Shown: piece after piece, positions 1 through 9,142 of the stretch
Layout: each line of letters begins with the position of its first letter
How positions within the stretch are numbered: position 1 is the first letter of the stretch
NCBI GenBank assembly: GCA_002699125.1
Contig: PABI01000109.1
Coordinates: forward strand, 1 to 45,731
DNA: 45,731 nt
From: Anaerolineaceae bacterium
GTDB lineage: Bacteria > Chloroflexota > Anaerolineae > Promineifilales > Promineifilaceae
Direction: 5' to 3'
Translations under genes and position numbers: made by a program
The notes under the pieces: generated by a model
The model's database searches: none
What the model was told of the DNA's origin: nothing
The model's input: only the letters and a program-made list of their open reading frames with translations

Positions 1-36
1 ATGCCCGTGCTCTGCAGCGTGTTCGCCATATCAAAA

Positions 37-120
37 CTCAGGCACAGGCACCATGAGTTGGCGTTATGTTAACGCCGACCCTCTAGAATGAATTGTGAAA
101 TTATGCCAAAAGTGCCTGAG
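37..120. repeat. Nested inverted repeats at left edge
   Basis: A 9-base inverted repeat (CTCAGGCAC at 37-45, GTGCCTGAG at 112-120) encloses a second, tighter hairpin (GGCGTTA at 60-66, TAACGCC at 70-76). No convincing coding sequence is present in the first 125 bases. The arrangement could be the end of a repeat or a regulatory structure belonging to a gene beyond the window edge. Nothing links it to a known family. Confidence 0.4.
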
Positions 121-125
121 AATCT

Positions 126-156
126 AAAAAGCCTAAGCTGAAAACTTAGGCTTTTT
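126..156 (-). terminator. Rho-independent terminator of the RiPP-like precursor gene
   Basis: The arms AAAAAGCCTAAG (126-137) and CTTAGGCTTTTT (145-156) form a perfect 12-bp stem with a 7-base loop. Read on the minus strand it ends in a run of T, about 30 bases past the stop codon at 187. Because the outer pairs are A:T it could also stop plus-strand transcription. Confidence 0.8.
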
Positions 157-186
157 GTAGTCGATAATACTTACTCCCCGCTTTCT

Positions 187-402
187 TTAACCTGTTCCGG
201 GCCAAATGCCCTTGGTGGTGCGGGAGCCAAGGCCACCAGCAAATTCGTCGAAGTTTTCTTCATCGAGGTCTTCCAGCAAGGCACGTTCCTCGTCGGAAAT
301 GGCATACCCTTCAAGCGCTTTGTCCAGATCCTTGAAGAGAAGTTTACGGAATTCTTTATCGCTTACAGCACGTTCAACCAGTTGATCTAATGCTTCTGAC
401 AC
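187..402 (-). CDS. Short acidic nif11/NHLP-like RiPP precursor candidate
   Basis: This 71-residue protein starts with GTG at 402, preceded by a consensus AGGAGG six bases upstream, so it is very probably translated. Residues 1-54 look like the leader of nif11/NHLP-type precursors (the Os1348 and Franean1_4349 types): an amphipathic start, then EFRKLLFKDLDKALEGY, then an ISDEERALLEDLD segment. A Gly-Gly pair at 56-57 (EFAGGLG) resembles a leader cleavage site, leaving a possible 14-residue core LGSRTTKGIWPGTG with no Cys, two Thr, one Ser and one Trp. The gene has its own promoter (457-485) and terminator (126-156), so it is a single-gene unit. No maturation enzyme or exporter is recognised in the window. 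The family resemblance is from recall of leader patterns; function is inferred. It could instead be a small regulatory protein. Confidence 0.7.
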   Translation of the reverse strand: MSEALDQLVERAVSDKEFRKLLFKDLDKALEGYAISDEERALLEDLDEENFDEFAGGLGSRTTKGIWPGTG

Positions 403-456
403 AGTGTTCCTCCTGTAAAATCCTTAAATTGAGCTTATACTTCTGATGATGTGTTC

Positions 457-485
457 AGTATTGCCTTTCTACCGTTTTTTGTCAA
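457..485 (-). promoter_or_regulatory. Sigma-70-type promoter for the RiPP-like gene
   Basis: On the minus strand TTGACA (480-485) is followed after exactly 17 bases by AATACT (457-462), which matches TATAAT at four of six positions. Transcription would start near 450 and give a leader of about 48 bases carrying the AGGAGG site ahead of the GTG start at 402. Confidence 0.6.
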
Positions 486-553
486 CGCGTATGCCATACA
501 TTTCTTATGTTATCTACTTAACTTTCACATCCGCTTACGCTTGGTCTGATAGG

Positions 554-2710
554 TTATTCTTCATCATACGGCCGTTTCCACAACAAAAACAGCGTCAATA
601 AAAAGACAACCCCAATCATAATGAGCTGCACTGAAACCGATGATGTGTTCACGCCAGGGACAATACCGCTATTTCCTTTGGCTGCGCTGCTGCCTTTGGG
701 GAAGACGGCCGTATCCTCTTCACCAATCACCGCAAAATCCCCGGCGGGCTGCGTACCATCCAGCTTGAGCAAATAATCAACAATCAACTCAACCTGCTCG
801 GCGGTGAGCCGCTGGCTGTAATCCTGAGGCATGATGTTGGGCAGGCACGGCCCATTGGGGCAGGCTGGGGCCAGAGCATAGTTCGGCTCCACAATCGACT
901 GCCGGATGTATTCGGCGGCGGAGACGTCGGGGATGCGTCCCGTGGCCTGGTAACCGATGGCGGACAGATCTGGACCAACTTTATGTGCTTCACCAAGTGG
1001 CCCAATGGCGTGGCATGAGGTACAGCCCGCATTGAGAAGAATCTCTTCTACCGTGCTGCCCTGGACCGGGCGTGGTGTTGGGGATGGCGCGGGCGTTACG
1101 GCCGTATCGGTCGGTGCCGGCGTGGCGGTTGCCTGCATCTCTGCCAGCTCTTCAGCCGAAGGCTGCGGCAGTTCATCCGTGATTTCTACCCGCAAGATGG
1201 CTTCGCACTGGTTGATGCCCGGCTCCGGATCTGGCATACACCAAATTGGCTCCGTCTTTTTGGTTTTAAGTAAGGGAACGTACCAGAGCACAATATCTTC
1301 GCCAAAAACCGCTTCGTTGTTTAGCCATTGGCGCGGCGGTTGAAACGTGTCGCCGGGACCGGGGGAGAGTGGCTGCTCGCCCTCCATCTCATTTTCTTTG
1401 AGGATGAAGAAGCGGGCTTCATCCAGACCCAGTGGATCAGTCGGCAGCATTGTCCAGCGATAAAGCAGATCGCCACTGCCGGTGGCCAGCTTAAAACCGT
1501 CAGGACCCAAGTCGTCGACGAACGGGAACAGTTCCTGCTCGGTTTCTACTTCGGCCCATTCTGTTTCCTGCCACAGCCAGACTTGATCATCTTCCGGGCC
1601 ACCTAAATCCACATCAATGCGCCAAAACGGCCGATAAATGGACAAATCATCACAGCCAGGGCCATAAGAAACAAAGCGCGGTTCAAAGCTGCCGTCGGCA
1701 AAAAAGCGGATAATTTGCTCGTAACGGTAGCAGCAGATGCAGTTGGGCCAGCGGGTGAATTCGGTGAATAACTGACGTACTTCAAAGCCGTCCTCCAGTT
1801 CATTGACGATGGTATCGCCAAAAGGAGGCACGGTGGCGGAAAAGCCAATTTCGTCCCGATAGCCACCGGGCCAGCTGGGGTACCACGCTTCAATTTGGGG
1901 AATTTTGACGCTGGTAAAGATGGTGGTGTCGTTGTAAGCAGCGTCGCGAAACAGAACGCCATCATGGGCAGTCATTTCCCAGCAGACATTCCAGCCATCC
2001 TGCTCGTGACAGCCATCGGTGAAGGCGGCACGCTGCGAGGTGGGCATGGCCACATCCAGATCCGGACGCGCCCGCGTGTAAAAAGCGCGGGCGACGGTTT
2101 GCTGGCTCATGTTGACAAAAACGTGAAAGATACGGCCGTCCCCACTTGGGCTATGAAACGTCAAATCCACACACCAATCCTCGTGGCAGTCACCATCAGC
2201 CAGCCAGGCAGACATAGGAATCATGGCTGGATCGCCCGCACCGATGTCGCCGAGAACGGCCGTTACGGTCGGATCGTTAGCGGCAATCCGAATTGCTTCT
2301 TCAGCCACAAAGCTGCTGCCCGCCGGTCGGGCCAGGACATCATGCCATTCAGCTAAAACTGCGTTGTCGGGCAGCGAGATGATCTGGTTGACCGTTCCGC
2401 CGCTGGCGCGATCAAAGTAGGTGGCGTGGGCGCAGTTGTTGGCGGTGCAGCCCAGCTCACTCCAAGGACGGGCTTCAGCCAGACTTAATGGCAGGGCATT
2501 GACGAAGATGAGAGAGGATTCGGCCGTATTCAGGTTTGCCAGCTCTTCCGCCGGCTGCCCATCGGTGGACATGTAAAGCTGCTGCCCTTTGGCAATGGCC
2601 AGATTGATTGAAGCTCGCTGCTGCCAGAGTGACAAGAGCAGGTTGCCGATTAGCAAAATTAGCAAAGTAAAACAGAGGCGAAGGGCAAGGCGATGCAGCT
2701 TTGGCGTCAA
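554..2710 (-). CDS. Membrane-anchored copper-amine-oxidase-like/cytochrome c fusion protein
   Basis: This 718-residue protein starts with TTG, seven bases after GGGAG. Residues 10-29 form an N-terminal membrane anchor or uncleaved signal, and residues 692-710 form a second membrane segment near the C-terminus. Residues about 230-510 resemble the catalytic domain of copper amine oxidases: DGVLFRDAAYND aligns with the family's GLVLHDVxYND, Y328 (CCYRYEQ) has the same 11-residue spacing to Asp-Gly as the TPQ-forming Tyr, and R364-I-D matches the conserved RLD. The two His copper ligands expected just before it are replaced by S357 and Y359. After a Pro/Thr-rich linker (about 525-550) comes a mono-heme cytochrome c domain, CTSCH at 563-567 with a possible Met ligand at M627. 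It is probably a periplasm-facing redox protein. The substrate is unknown. Confidence 0.75.
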   Translation of the reverse strand: MTPKLHRLALRLCFTLLILLIGNLLLSLWQQRASINLAIAKGQQLYMSTDGQPAEELANLNTAESSLIFVNALPLSLAEARPWSELGCTANNCAHATYFDRASGGTVNQIISLPDNAVLAEWHDVLARPAGSSFVAEEAIRIAANDPTVTAVLGDIGAGDPAMIPMSAWLADGDCHEDWCVDLTFHSPSGDGRIFHVFVNMSQQTVARAFYTRARPDLDVAMPTSQRAAFTDGCHEQDGWNVCWEMTAHDGVLFRDAAYNDTTIFTSVKIPQIEAWYPSWPGGYRDEIGFSATVPPFGDTIVNELEDGFEVRQLFTEFTRWPNCICCYRYEQIIRFFADGSFEPRFVSYGPGCDDLSIYRPFWRIDVDLGGPEDDQVWLWQETEWAEVETEQELFPFVDDLGPDGFKLATGSGDLLYRWTMLPTDPLGLDEARFFILKENEMEGEQPLSPGPGDTFQPPRQWLNNEAVFGEDIVLWYVPLLKTKKTEPIWCMPDPEPGINQCEAILRVEITDELPQPSAEELAEMQATATPAPTDTAVTPAPSPTPRPVQGSTVEEILLNAGCTSCHAIGPLGEAHKVGPDLSAIGYQATGRIPDVSAAEYIRQSIVEPNYALAPACPNGPCLPNIMPQDYSQRLTAEQVELIVDYLLKLDGTQPAGDFAVIGEEDTAVFPKGSSAAKGNSGIVPGVNTSSVSVQLIMIGVVFLLTLFLLWKRPYDEE

Positions 2711-2817
2711 CGGAAAACTCCCATTTTTGCGTACGTTAAAGTCACTTAGGCGAGATTATAACCAACGGTGTCTATTTGACACGGGCTGCTGGCAATTTTC
2801 TCATGCAAAAGACAAAA

Positions 2818-2842
2818 ACGCTCTACAAAATTTGCAGAGCGT
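2818..2842 (-). terminator. pckA terminator
   Basis: The arms ACGCTCT (2818-2824) and AGAGCGT (2836-2842) form a hairpin that on the minus strand is followed by TTTTGTCTTTT, about 30 bases after the pckA stop codon. Confidence 0.75.
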
Positions 2843-2872
2843 CTTCTTTACAAGGGAAAGTGAATCGACAGC

Positions 2873-4459
<1,587 letters not shown>

Positions 4460-4542
4460 GAGAACCTCCCTGAATTTTTGTCATGTTTTGTGTAAGACGT
4501 GACCAAATTAAAGCAAGATGAATACAAGCTGCTGCGCCTAGT

Positions 4543-4646
4543 GCTGAAGCAAATTTCTTTTGACGGTTAGCTCATGGAAGAATTTACTTCAGCTTAGGTG
4601 TTTCGCCACAGCGTCACTATCCGGCAAAGCTTGTTTGGCGAAACAC
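4543..4646. repeat. Two successive inverted repeats in the pckA/coaBC divergent gap
   Basis: The 417-base gap 4460-4876 has no gene. It holds an imperfect inverted repeat (GCTGAAGCAAATTTCTT at 4543-4559, AAGAATTTACTTCAGC at 4578-4593) and a perfect 11-bp one (GTGTTTCGCCA at 4598-4608, TGGCGAAACAC at 4636-4646). A related stretch, CTAGT followed by GCGAATTTCTTGC, continues to about 4676. The rest (4680-4876) is A+T-rich and should contain both promoters, but I see no unambiguous one. Confidence 0.5.
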
Positions 4647-4876
4647 TAGTTAAAGTGAGAGCGAATTTCTTGCAATCATTTGCCAACTTGATGCTGCTTT
4701 TGTGCAAGTCTTGTTTGTAGGAAAGAGCGGGTTCTTCATGTAATATGCTTAAATTACCCGCGTCATTATAACAAGACTGTTCAGATATTTTTTAGGCCGA
4801 ACGTAATGCGTATCATAAACAAATTTCACAATTGTGCATTATTTTGCGTTTTTTGGTTTCTGGTTAAACTAGATTG

Positions 4877-6103
4877 ATGGGAAAAATTAGTTTATTGACG
4901 GGAAAACGAATCTTGTTGGGCGTAACCGGCTCTATCGCCTGTTACAAAGCCGTTGACCTGGCCTCCAAGTTAACTCAGGCGGGTGCAGAAGTCGATGTCA
5001 TCTTAACGGAGGGGGCGCGGCAGTTTATAACGCCGCTTACTTTTCGTTCGGTGACAGGACGGCCGTCTTACGATGACATGTGGAGCTTGGCGGATCATGT
5101 GAAGCATGTAGGCCTGGGTGAAACGGCCGATCTCTTTGTAATTGCCCCGGCCACGGCCCACACTCTAGCCAAGCTGGCCCACGGCCTGGCCGATAATTTG
5201 CTGACGGTAACGGCGTTGGCGGCCCGCTGCCCCATCCTCATCGCGCCGGCGATGGATGGTGGCATGTATGAACATCCGGCCACGCAGGCCAACGTGGCTA
5301 CGCTGTGCGAACGGGGTGTGCAGTTTGCCGGTCCGGCCGAAGGGCGCATGGCTTCCGGGCTAACGGGGCTGGGGCGGATGGTGGAACCGGGCGATTTATT
5401 GGCCCATATTCGGCAGATGCTGGCCAAAGATGGCCCATTGGCCGGACGAAAAGTGGTGGTCTCTACCGGACCGACCCGTGAGCCGCTGGACCCGGTACGC
5501 TTCATCAGCAATCGCTCAACCGGGAAACAGGGGCTGGCGGTGGCTCAGGCGGCGCTGGACGCTGGTGCCGAGGTAACGGTAGTGCATGGACCTATTGTGG
5601 AGCCGGTACCTTTTGGGGCAACGGCCGTTTCTGTACAAACCACAGAAGAGATGGGCGACGCTGTTTTGGCCGCTGCCAAAGGGGCAGACGCCCTGTTTAT
5701 GGTGGCGGCGGTGGCAGATTTTCGGCCCAATGCCCAATCGGGCCAGAAGATTAAGAAGACGGATGAGCAGTGGGGCCGGGCGATTGGTTTAGAGGTGACG
5801 CTGGATATCTTGTCGGCTGTTAAGGAGCGGCGAGACAAAAGCGGCTATCCGCGTGTGGTATTAGGCTTTGCCGCCGAGACGCACAACGCTTTTGAATACG
5901 GCCGTGATAAACTGCTGCGCAAAGGACTCAACTTTATCGCCGTGAATGACGTGATGGACGAAGATGCCGGTTTTGAGGTAGATACCAACAAGGTGCTGCT
6001 GCTCAGTTCGGCCGGGGTGGTGGAAGAGATACCGCTGCAAAGCAAAACGGCCGTTGCCGAACGGCTGGTGCATCATGTGGCGAAAAGTTTGAATGGAAAT
6101 TAG
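4877..6103 (+). CDS. coaBC: Bifunctional phosphopantothenoylcysteine decarboxylase/phosphopantothenate-cysteine ligase
   Basis: CoaBC joins cysteine to 4'-phosphopantothenate (CTP-dependent CoaB half) and decarboxylates the product with FMN (CoaC half), giving 4'-phosphopantetheine for coenzyme A. The N-terminal CoaC domain begins with ILLGVTGSIACYKA, has the HVGLGETAD segment with the likely catalytic His, and APAMDGGMYEHPAT, where the usual PAMN is PAMD. The usual PASANT motif reads PATAHT. The CoaB half has STGPTREPLDPVRFISNRST and a later AVADF segment. ATG at 4877 gives 408 residues; a TTG directly before it is less likely, and no clear Shine-Dalgarno site is visible for either. The gene heads the plus-strand run that continues to 11.3 kb. 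Confidence 0.95.
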   Translation: MGKISLLTGKRILLGVTGSIACYKAVDLASKLTQAGAEVDVILTEGARQFITPLTFRSVTGRPSYDDMWSLADHVKHVGLGETADLFVIAPATAHTLAKLAHGLADNLLTVTALAARCPILIAPAMDGGMYEHPATQANVATLCERGVQFAGPAEGRMASGLTGLGRMVEPGDLLAHIRQMLAKDGPLAGRKVVVSTGPTREPLDPVRFISNRSTGKQGLAVAQAALDAGAEVTVVHGPIVEPVPFGATAVSVQTTEEMGDAVLAAAKGADALFMVAAVADFRPNAQSGQKIKKTDEQWGRAIGLEVTLDILSAVKERRDKSGYPRVVLGFAAETHNAFEYGRDKLLRKGLNFIAVNDVMDEDAGFEVDTNKVLLLSSAGVVEEIPLQSKTAVAERLVHHVAKSLNGN

Positions 6104-6119
6104 GGTGGGAGTAGTAGAA

Positions 6120-6167
6120 AGTGAAAAGTAAAAAGTGGAAACTACTTATCACTTTTTACTTTTCACT
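6120..6167. repeat. Word-built intergenic palindrome (GTGAAAAGT type)
   Basis: A perfect 18-bp inverted repeat, AGTGAAAAGTAAAAAGTG (6120-6137) and CACTTTTTACTTTTCACT (6150-6167), sits between the coaBC stop and the ribosome-binding site of the next gene. Each arm is itself made of near-repeats of GTGAAAAGT. There is no T-tract after it, so it is not a standard terminator. Confidence 0.8.
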
Positions 6168-6190
6168 CCTGCTTTTAGTAGGAAGACAGA

Positions 6191-6556
6191 ATGGATCGTA
6201 AACAGTTACGAGATGATTTACTAACAGTTTTTAATCTGGAAGAGCTTCAGCTGCTGTGTCGGCGGCTGGGGGTGGAATATGATCAGCTGCGGGGGAAGAC
6301 GCAGCGCGATAAGGCCGGGCTGTTGATTGGCACGATGGAACGGAACGGCCGTCTGCCCGAACTGGTGCAAGAGGTGGTGCGCGAACGGCCGCATTTAGAA
6401 GAAGTTTATGGTGCTTACATCGCCATCGAAACGGCCGCACCGGAGGATCCCCTTAGCTGGCTGGATCGGCTGGCCCAAGGTGAAGGCCCGGCCATCGAAG
6501 AGCAGCCCACCATGCGCTGGAGCACAGAAATCACAGAGGACGAAGAAGATGAGTAA
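6191..6556 (+). CDS. Stand-alone effector-associated/death-like domain protein
   Basis: This 121-residue acidic protein has one recognisable domain at about 4-68: LRDDLLTVFNLEELQLLC, then LGVEYDQLRG, then a helix ending RNGRLPELVQEVVRERP. This pattern matches the bacterial effector-associated (EAD) or death-like domains that act as protein-protein adaptors in NTPase-based conflict systems of Chloroflexota, cyanobacteria and actinobacteria. Residues 69-121 are low-complexity and end in EDEEDE, with no effector or NTPase fused. The start at 6191 is ATG after a weak GGAAGA site. The stop overlaps the DUF423 start by 8 bases, implying translational coupling. Domain recognition is by pattern; partner and function are unknown. 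A related domain occurs at 10120-10518. Confidence 0.7.
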   Translation: MDRKQLRDDLLTVFNLEELQLLCRRLGVEYDQLRGKTQRDKAGLLIGTMERNGRLPELVQEVVRERPHLEEVYGAYIAIETAAPEDPLSWLDRLAQGEGPAIEEQPTMRWSTEITEDEEDE

Positions 6557-6926
6557 GCTATTTATTATTTTGGGTGCAGCTTTTATGATGCTGGGTGTCG
6601 GTGCAGGTGCGTTTGGCGCGCATGGCTTGAGCAGTTATTTTGAACGGTTTCCCAATATGGCGGCTAATTATGAAACGGCCGTGCGCTATCACGTCTACCA
6701 CGCCCTCGGCCTCTTTGCCGCCGCCTGGCTGGCCGACAAATACCCAATGGCTCTAACAACCTGGGCTGGCTATCTGTTTCTGGCCGGAATCATCTTCTTT
6801 TCCGGCAGCCTGTACCTGTTGGTATTCACCCGGCAAAGCTGGCTGGGAGCCATCACACCGATTGGCGGCGTGGCGTTTATTGCCGGCTGGGGCTGTCTGC
6901 TCCTGGCTGCCTGGAGGAATTTATGA
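6549..6926 (+). CDS. DUF423 family small membrane protein
   Basis: The protein has 125 residues and about four hydrophobic helices. It begins KLFIILGAAFMMLGVGAGAFGAHGL, which is the typical start of the DUF423 (YgdD-like) family, including the Gly-Ala-Phe-Gly-Ala-His segment, and has the conserved YHVYHALGLF in the middle and GGVAFIAGW near the end. The function of the family is unknown. I place the start at the ATG at 6549, inside the end of the previous gene, because the family motif begins there; the longer reading upstream has no family similarity. The stop overlaps the next start as ATGA. Confidence 0.88.
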   Translation: MSKLFIILGAAFMMLGVGAGAFGAHGLSSYFERFPNMAANYETAVRYHVYHALGLFAAAWLADKYPMALTTWAGYLFLAGIIFFSGSLYLLVFTRQSWLGAITPIGGVAFIAGWGCLLLAAWRNL

Positions 6927-7279
6927 ACCCCTACGGTGTCCCCGGCCTTTCCGTGCAGGAAGTGGCCCAAAAGCGTGACAATGACGAAGACTTTATTTTG
7001 CTTGATGTACGCGAACCCAATGAATTGCTCTATGCCAACCTGGGTGATGGCGTGCTGACTGCACCGCTCAGTGAGCTGGCCCGGCAAGGACCAGAGTCGC
7101 TGCCGCAAGCTGTACTGGCCGATAAAGACGCCGAAATTGTGGTCATGTGCCATCATGGCAACCGCAGCGCCCAGGTAACGGCCTGGCTGCGCCAGCAGGG
7201 TTGGACCAACGTGTTTAACATGGATGGTGGCATCGATGCCTATGCTATTGCTGTTGACCCGGCGATTGGTCGGTACTAA
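6923..7279 (+). CDS. Single-domain rhodanese-like sulfurtransferase
   Basis: This 118-residue protein is one rhodanese domain: LLDVREPNEL at about 26-35, then the active-site loop CHHGNRS with the catalytic Cys at 76, and the closing GWTNVFNMDGGIDAYA. Such proteins accept a sulfane sulfur on the Cys and pass it to a thiol acceptor, as in GlpE. The loop CHHGNRS is frequent in proteins annotated as rhodanese-related sulfurtransferases. The gene overlaps the preceding one by four bases (ATGA), so the three small genes from 6191 form one translationally coupled unit. The physiological sulfur acceptor cannot be told from the sequence. Confidence 0.92.
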   Translation: MNPYGVPGLSVQEVAQKRDNDEDFILLDVREPNELLYANLGDGVLTAPLSELARQGPESLPQAVLADKDAEIVVMCHHGNRSAQVTAWLRQQGWTNVFNMDGGIDAYAIAVDPAIGRY

Positions 7280-7364
7280 TTACTGACCCGAAAGTATTTT
7301 TCTAAACAAGTACCGCTTGCTATACACAAGATAATTGTTTAGAAAGTTTGATACAGGTCAGTAA
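7280..7364. repeat. Intergenic inverted repeats after the rhodanese gene
   Basis: The outer arms are TTACTGACC (7280-7288) and GGTCAGTAA (7356-7364), and the inner arms TTTCTAAACAA (7299-7309) and TTGTTTAGAAA (7335-7345). The set starts within the stop codon region of the rhodanese gene. It belongs to the same general class as the TTACTGACC palindrome at 17418-17515. Confidence 0.7.
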
Positions 7365-7484
7365 CTGCCTGATTTCCCCCGTTCTTCTGTACTGCTGCTC
7401 AGCAAACCGCTGCCGTTGTATGGTAAAATCAACCCAGATCCTTTTCCCACAGATTGCTTCCCCACGGCACTCTGTACAAGTCCT

Positions 7485-7537
7485 GTAAAAGCGGGAAAGT
7501 TATTGAAATTAAAATAGCCTCATTCTCCCGCTTTTAC
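7485..7537. repeat. Perfect 12-bp inverted repeat ahead of the HMG-CoA-lyase-like gene
   Basis: The arms GTAAAAGCGGGA (7485-7496) and TCCCGCTTTTAC (7526-7537) form a hairpin in the 337-base gap 7280-7616. Read on the plus strand it could terminate transcription weakly or fold in the leader of the next gene. The rest of the gap holds no gene that I can support. Confidence 0.6.
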
Positions 7538-7616
7538 TCACGTAATCGGCCAAATCGCCTTGGATTTTTCTGCAAAACTTTTTGCCGATTACACAACGGT
7601 AACGGTATACATAGTC

Positions 7617-8543
7617 ATGTCAGACTCCCTTAAAATTTACGAGGTTGGCCCGCGCGACGGTTTACAGAATGAAGCCAATCTTATTAACACAAATCAAAAA
7701 AAATCGCTGGTAGCAGGATTGGTTGCCGCTGGCTTACACCACATTGAGCTAACCAGCTTTGTGCATCCCAAAGCGGTGCCGCAGATGGCTGATGCGGATG
7801 AGGTAATGACGTACGGCCGTCAAAAATGGCCGCAAACCGACTTCATTGGTCTGGTGTTTAACCAGCGTGGTTATGATCGAGCTTTGGCGGCAGGCTGTCG
7901 CTCAATGGCTTTTGGCGTATCCGTAAGCGAGACGTTTAGTCAGAAGAACACGCGCATGTCGTCTCAACAAGCCTACGAAATTACATGCGACCTTATGGCC
8001 CAGGCGCGGCGTGACGGCATCTGGACGCGCATCTACGTGATGACCGCCTGGGTTTGCCCCTTTGAGGGTGTCACGCCACCACATCGCACCATTGCCCTGG
8101 CGGAGAAGCTGTGGCAGCTAGAGCCAGATGAATTGGCGATTGCCGACACGATCGGCCACGCCAATCCGCTGGACGTGGGGCATTTGATGGAGGCACTGGG
8201 CCGGCGGCTGGAAATGAGCAGGTTAGCGGTCCACCTGCACGATACACAGGCGATGGGGCTGGCCAACGCCACCACGGCGCTGCAAGCCGGCGTGCGCATC
8301 TTCGACAGCAGCGTGGGCGGGCTGGGCGGTTGTCCTTTTGCCCCCGGCGCAGCAGGGAACCTGGCCACGGAGGATTTGGTATTTTTGGCGTACAAAATGG
8401 GATTGGGCACGGGGGTCGATTTTGCCCGCTTGTGGGAGGTTGTTTATCAGATTGAGGCTTATGTGGAACGGCCGATTGGCGGTCGGATTCGGCAGTGGTG
8501 GGAAAGCCAATGCGCGCAGGAGCCTTCGTTTACGTTTAGGTAG
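7617..8543 (+). CDS. Hydroxymethylglutaryl-CoA lyase-like aldolase
   Basis: The protein has 308 residues and forms a TIM-barrel of the HMGL/DRE-metallolyase family. It starts with IYEVGPRDGLQNE, whose Arg-Asp pair is the catalytic and metal-binding motif, has ELTSFVHPKAVPQMADA, HLHDTQAMGLAN with two metal-binding His, and GGLGGCPFAPGAAGN with the active-site Cys of HMG-CoA lyases. It would cleave 3-hydroxy-3-methylglutaryl-CoA to acetyl-CoA and acetoacetate in leucine breakdown, or a related hydroxyacyl-CoA. I take the ATG at 7617 because the conserved domain begins directly after it. The stop overlaps the next start by one base. No other leucine-degradation gene is in the window, so the exact substrate is uncertain. 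Confidence 0.9.
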   Translation: MSDSLKIYEVGPRDGLQNEANLINTNQKKSLVAGLVAAGLHHIELTSFVHPKAVPQMADADEVMTYGRQKWPQTDFIGLVFNQRGYDRALAAGCRSMAFGVSVSETFSQKNTRMSSQQAYEITCDLMAQARRDGIWTRIYVMTAWVCPFEGVTPPHRTIALAEKLWQLEPDELAIADTIGHANPLDVGHLMEALGRRLEMSRLAVHLHDTQAMGLANATTALQAGVRIFDSSVGGLGGCPFAPGAAGNLATEDLVFLAYKMGLGTGVDFARLWEVVYQIEAYVERPIGGRIRQWWESQCAQEPSFTFR

Positions 8544-9133
8544 TGGATAACACACTTTCACCCCAAACCTTGCTCTCGGCCTACTGCCAGGGCGTGTTCC
8601 CTATGGCCCATGAAGACGGCCGTATCTACTGGTACGATCCTGATCCCAGAGCTATCATACCGCTGGATCGTTTTCATGTTTCCCGCTCCCTTCGGCGGAC
8701 TATCCGCCAGCAGATATTTGACATTCGCATAGACACGGCATTTACGGCCGTCATCGAAGCATGTGCCGCTCCGGCACCTGGCCGCGAGGAAACCTGGATC
8801 AGTGACGAAATCATTCAGGCTTACACGCGCCTGCACCAGCTGGGCTTTGCCCACAGCGTGGAGGCATGGCAGGCAAATGAGCTGGTTGGCGGACTTTATG
8901 GTGTGGCGATTGGGGGCTTTTTTGCCGGGGAGAGCATGTTCAGCTACGAGCGAGACAGCAGTAAGGTGGCGCTGGCCGTTCTCGTGGCGCATCTCAACGA
9001 GCGCAAATTTCAGCTGCTGGATACCCAGTTCATGACAGAGCATTTGCGCCGCCTGGGTGCCATTGAAATCCCGGCATTTGCGTACAAAATGCGGCTGGGG
9101 CAGGCATTGCTTTCCGCGGCAACTTTTTTATAG
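8543..9133 (+). CDS. aat: Leucyl/phenylalanyl-tRNA-protein transferase
   Basis: Aat adds Leu or Phe from aminoacyl-tRNA to N-terminal Arg or Lys of proteins, marking them for Clp degradation by the N-end rule. The 196-residue protein carries the family hallmarks: AYCQGVFPMAHE then YWYDPDPRAIIPLD, SVEAWQANELVGGLYGVAIGGFFAGESMFS, and LLDTQFMTEHLRRLGA. The start is GTG at 8543, sharing its G with the TAG of the upstream gene, because the family's N-terminus begins right there and no ATG precedes it. The length matches short bacterial homologues. A Shine-Dalgarno site is weak, consistent with coupling. Confidence 0.95.
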   Translation: MDNTLSPQTLLSAYCQGVFPMAHEDGRIYWYDPDPRAIIPLDRFHVSRSLRRTIRQQIFDIRIDTAFTAVIEACAAPAPGREETWISDEIIQAYTRLHQLGFAHSVEAWQANELVGGLYGVAIGGFFAGESMFSYERDSSKVALAVLVAHLNERKFQLLDTQFMTEHLRRLGAIEIPAFAYKMRLGQALLSAATFL

Positions 9134-9142
9134 GAGGAGAAG

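Noticed and set aside
1..72. 23-codon plus-strand frame at the left edge
   Set aside because: It is short, has no ribosome-binding site and no recognisable protein pattern.
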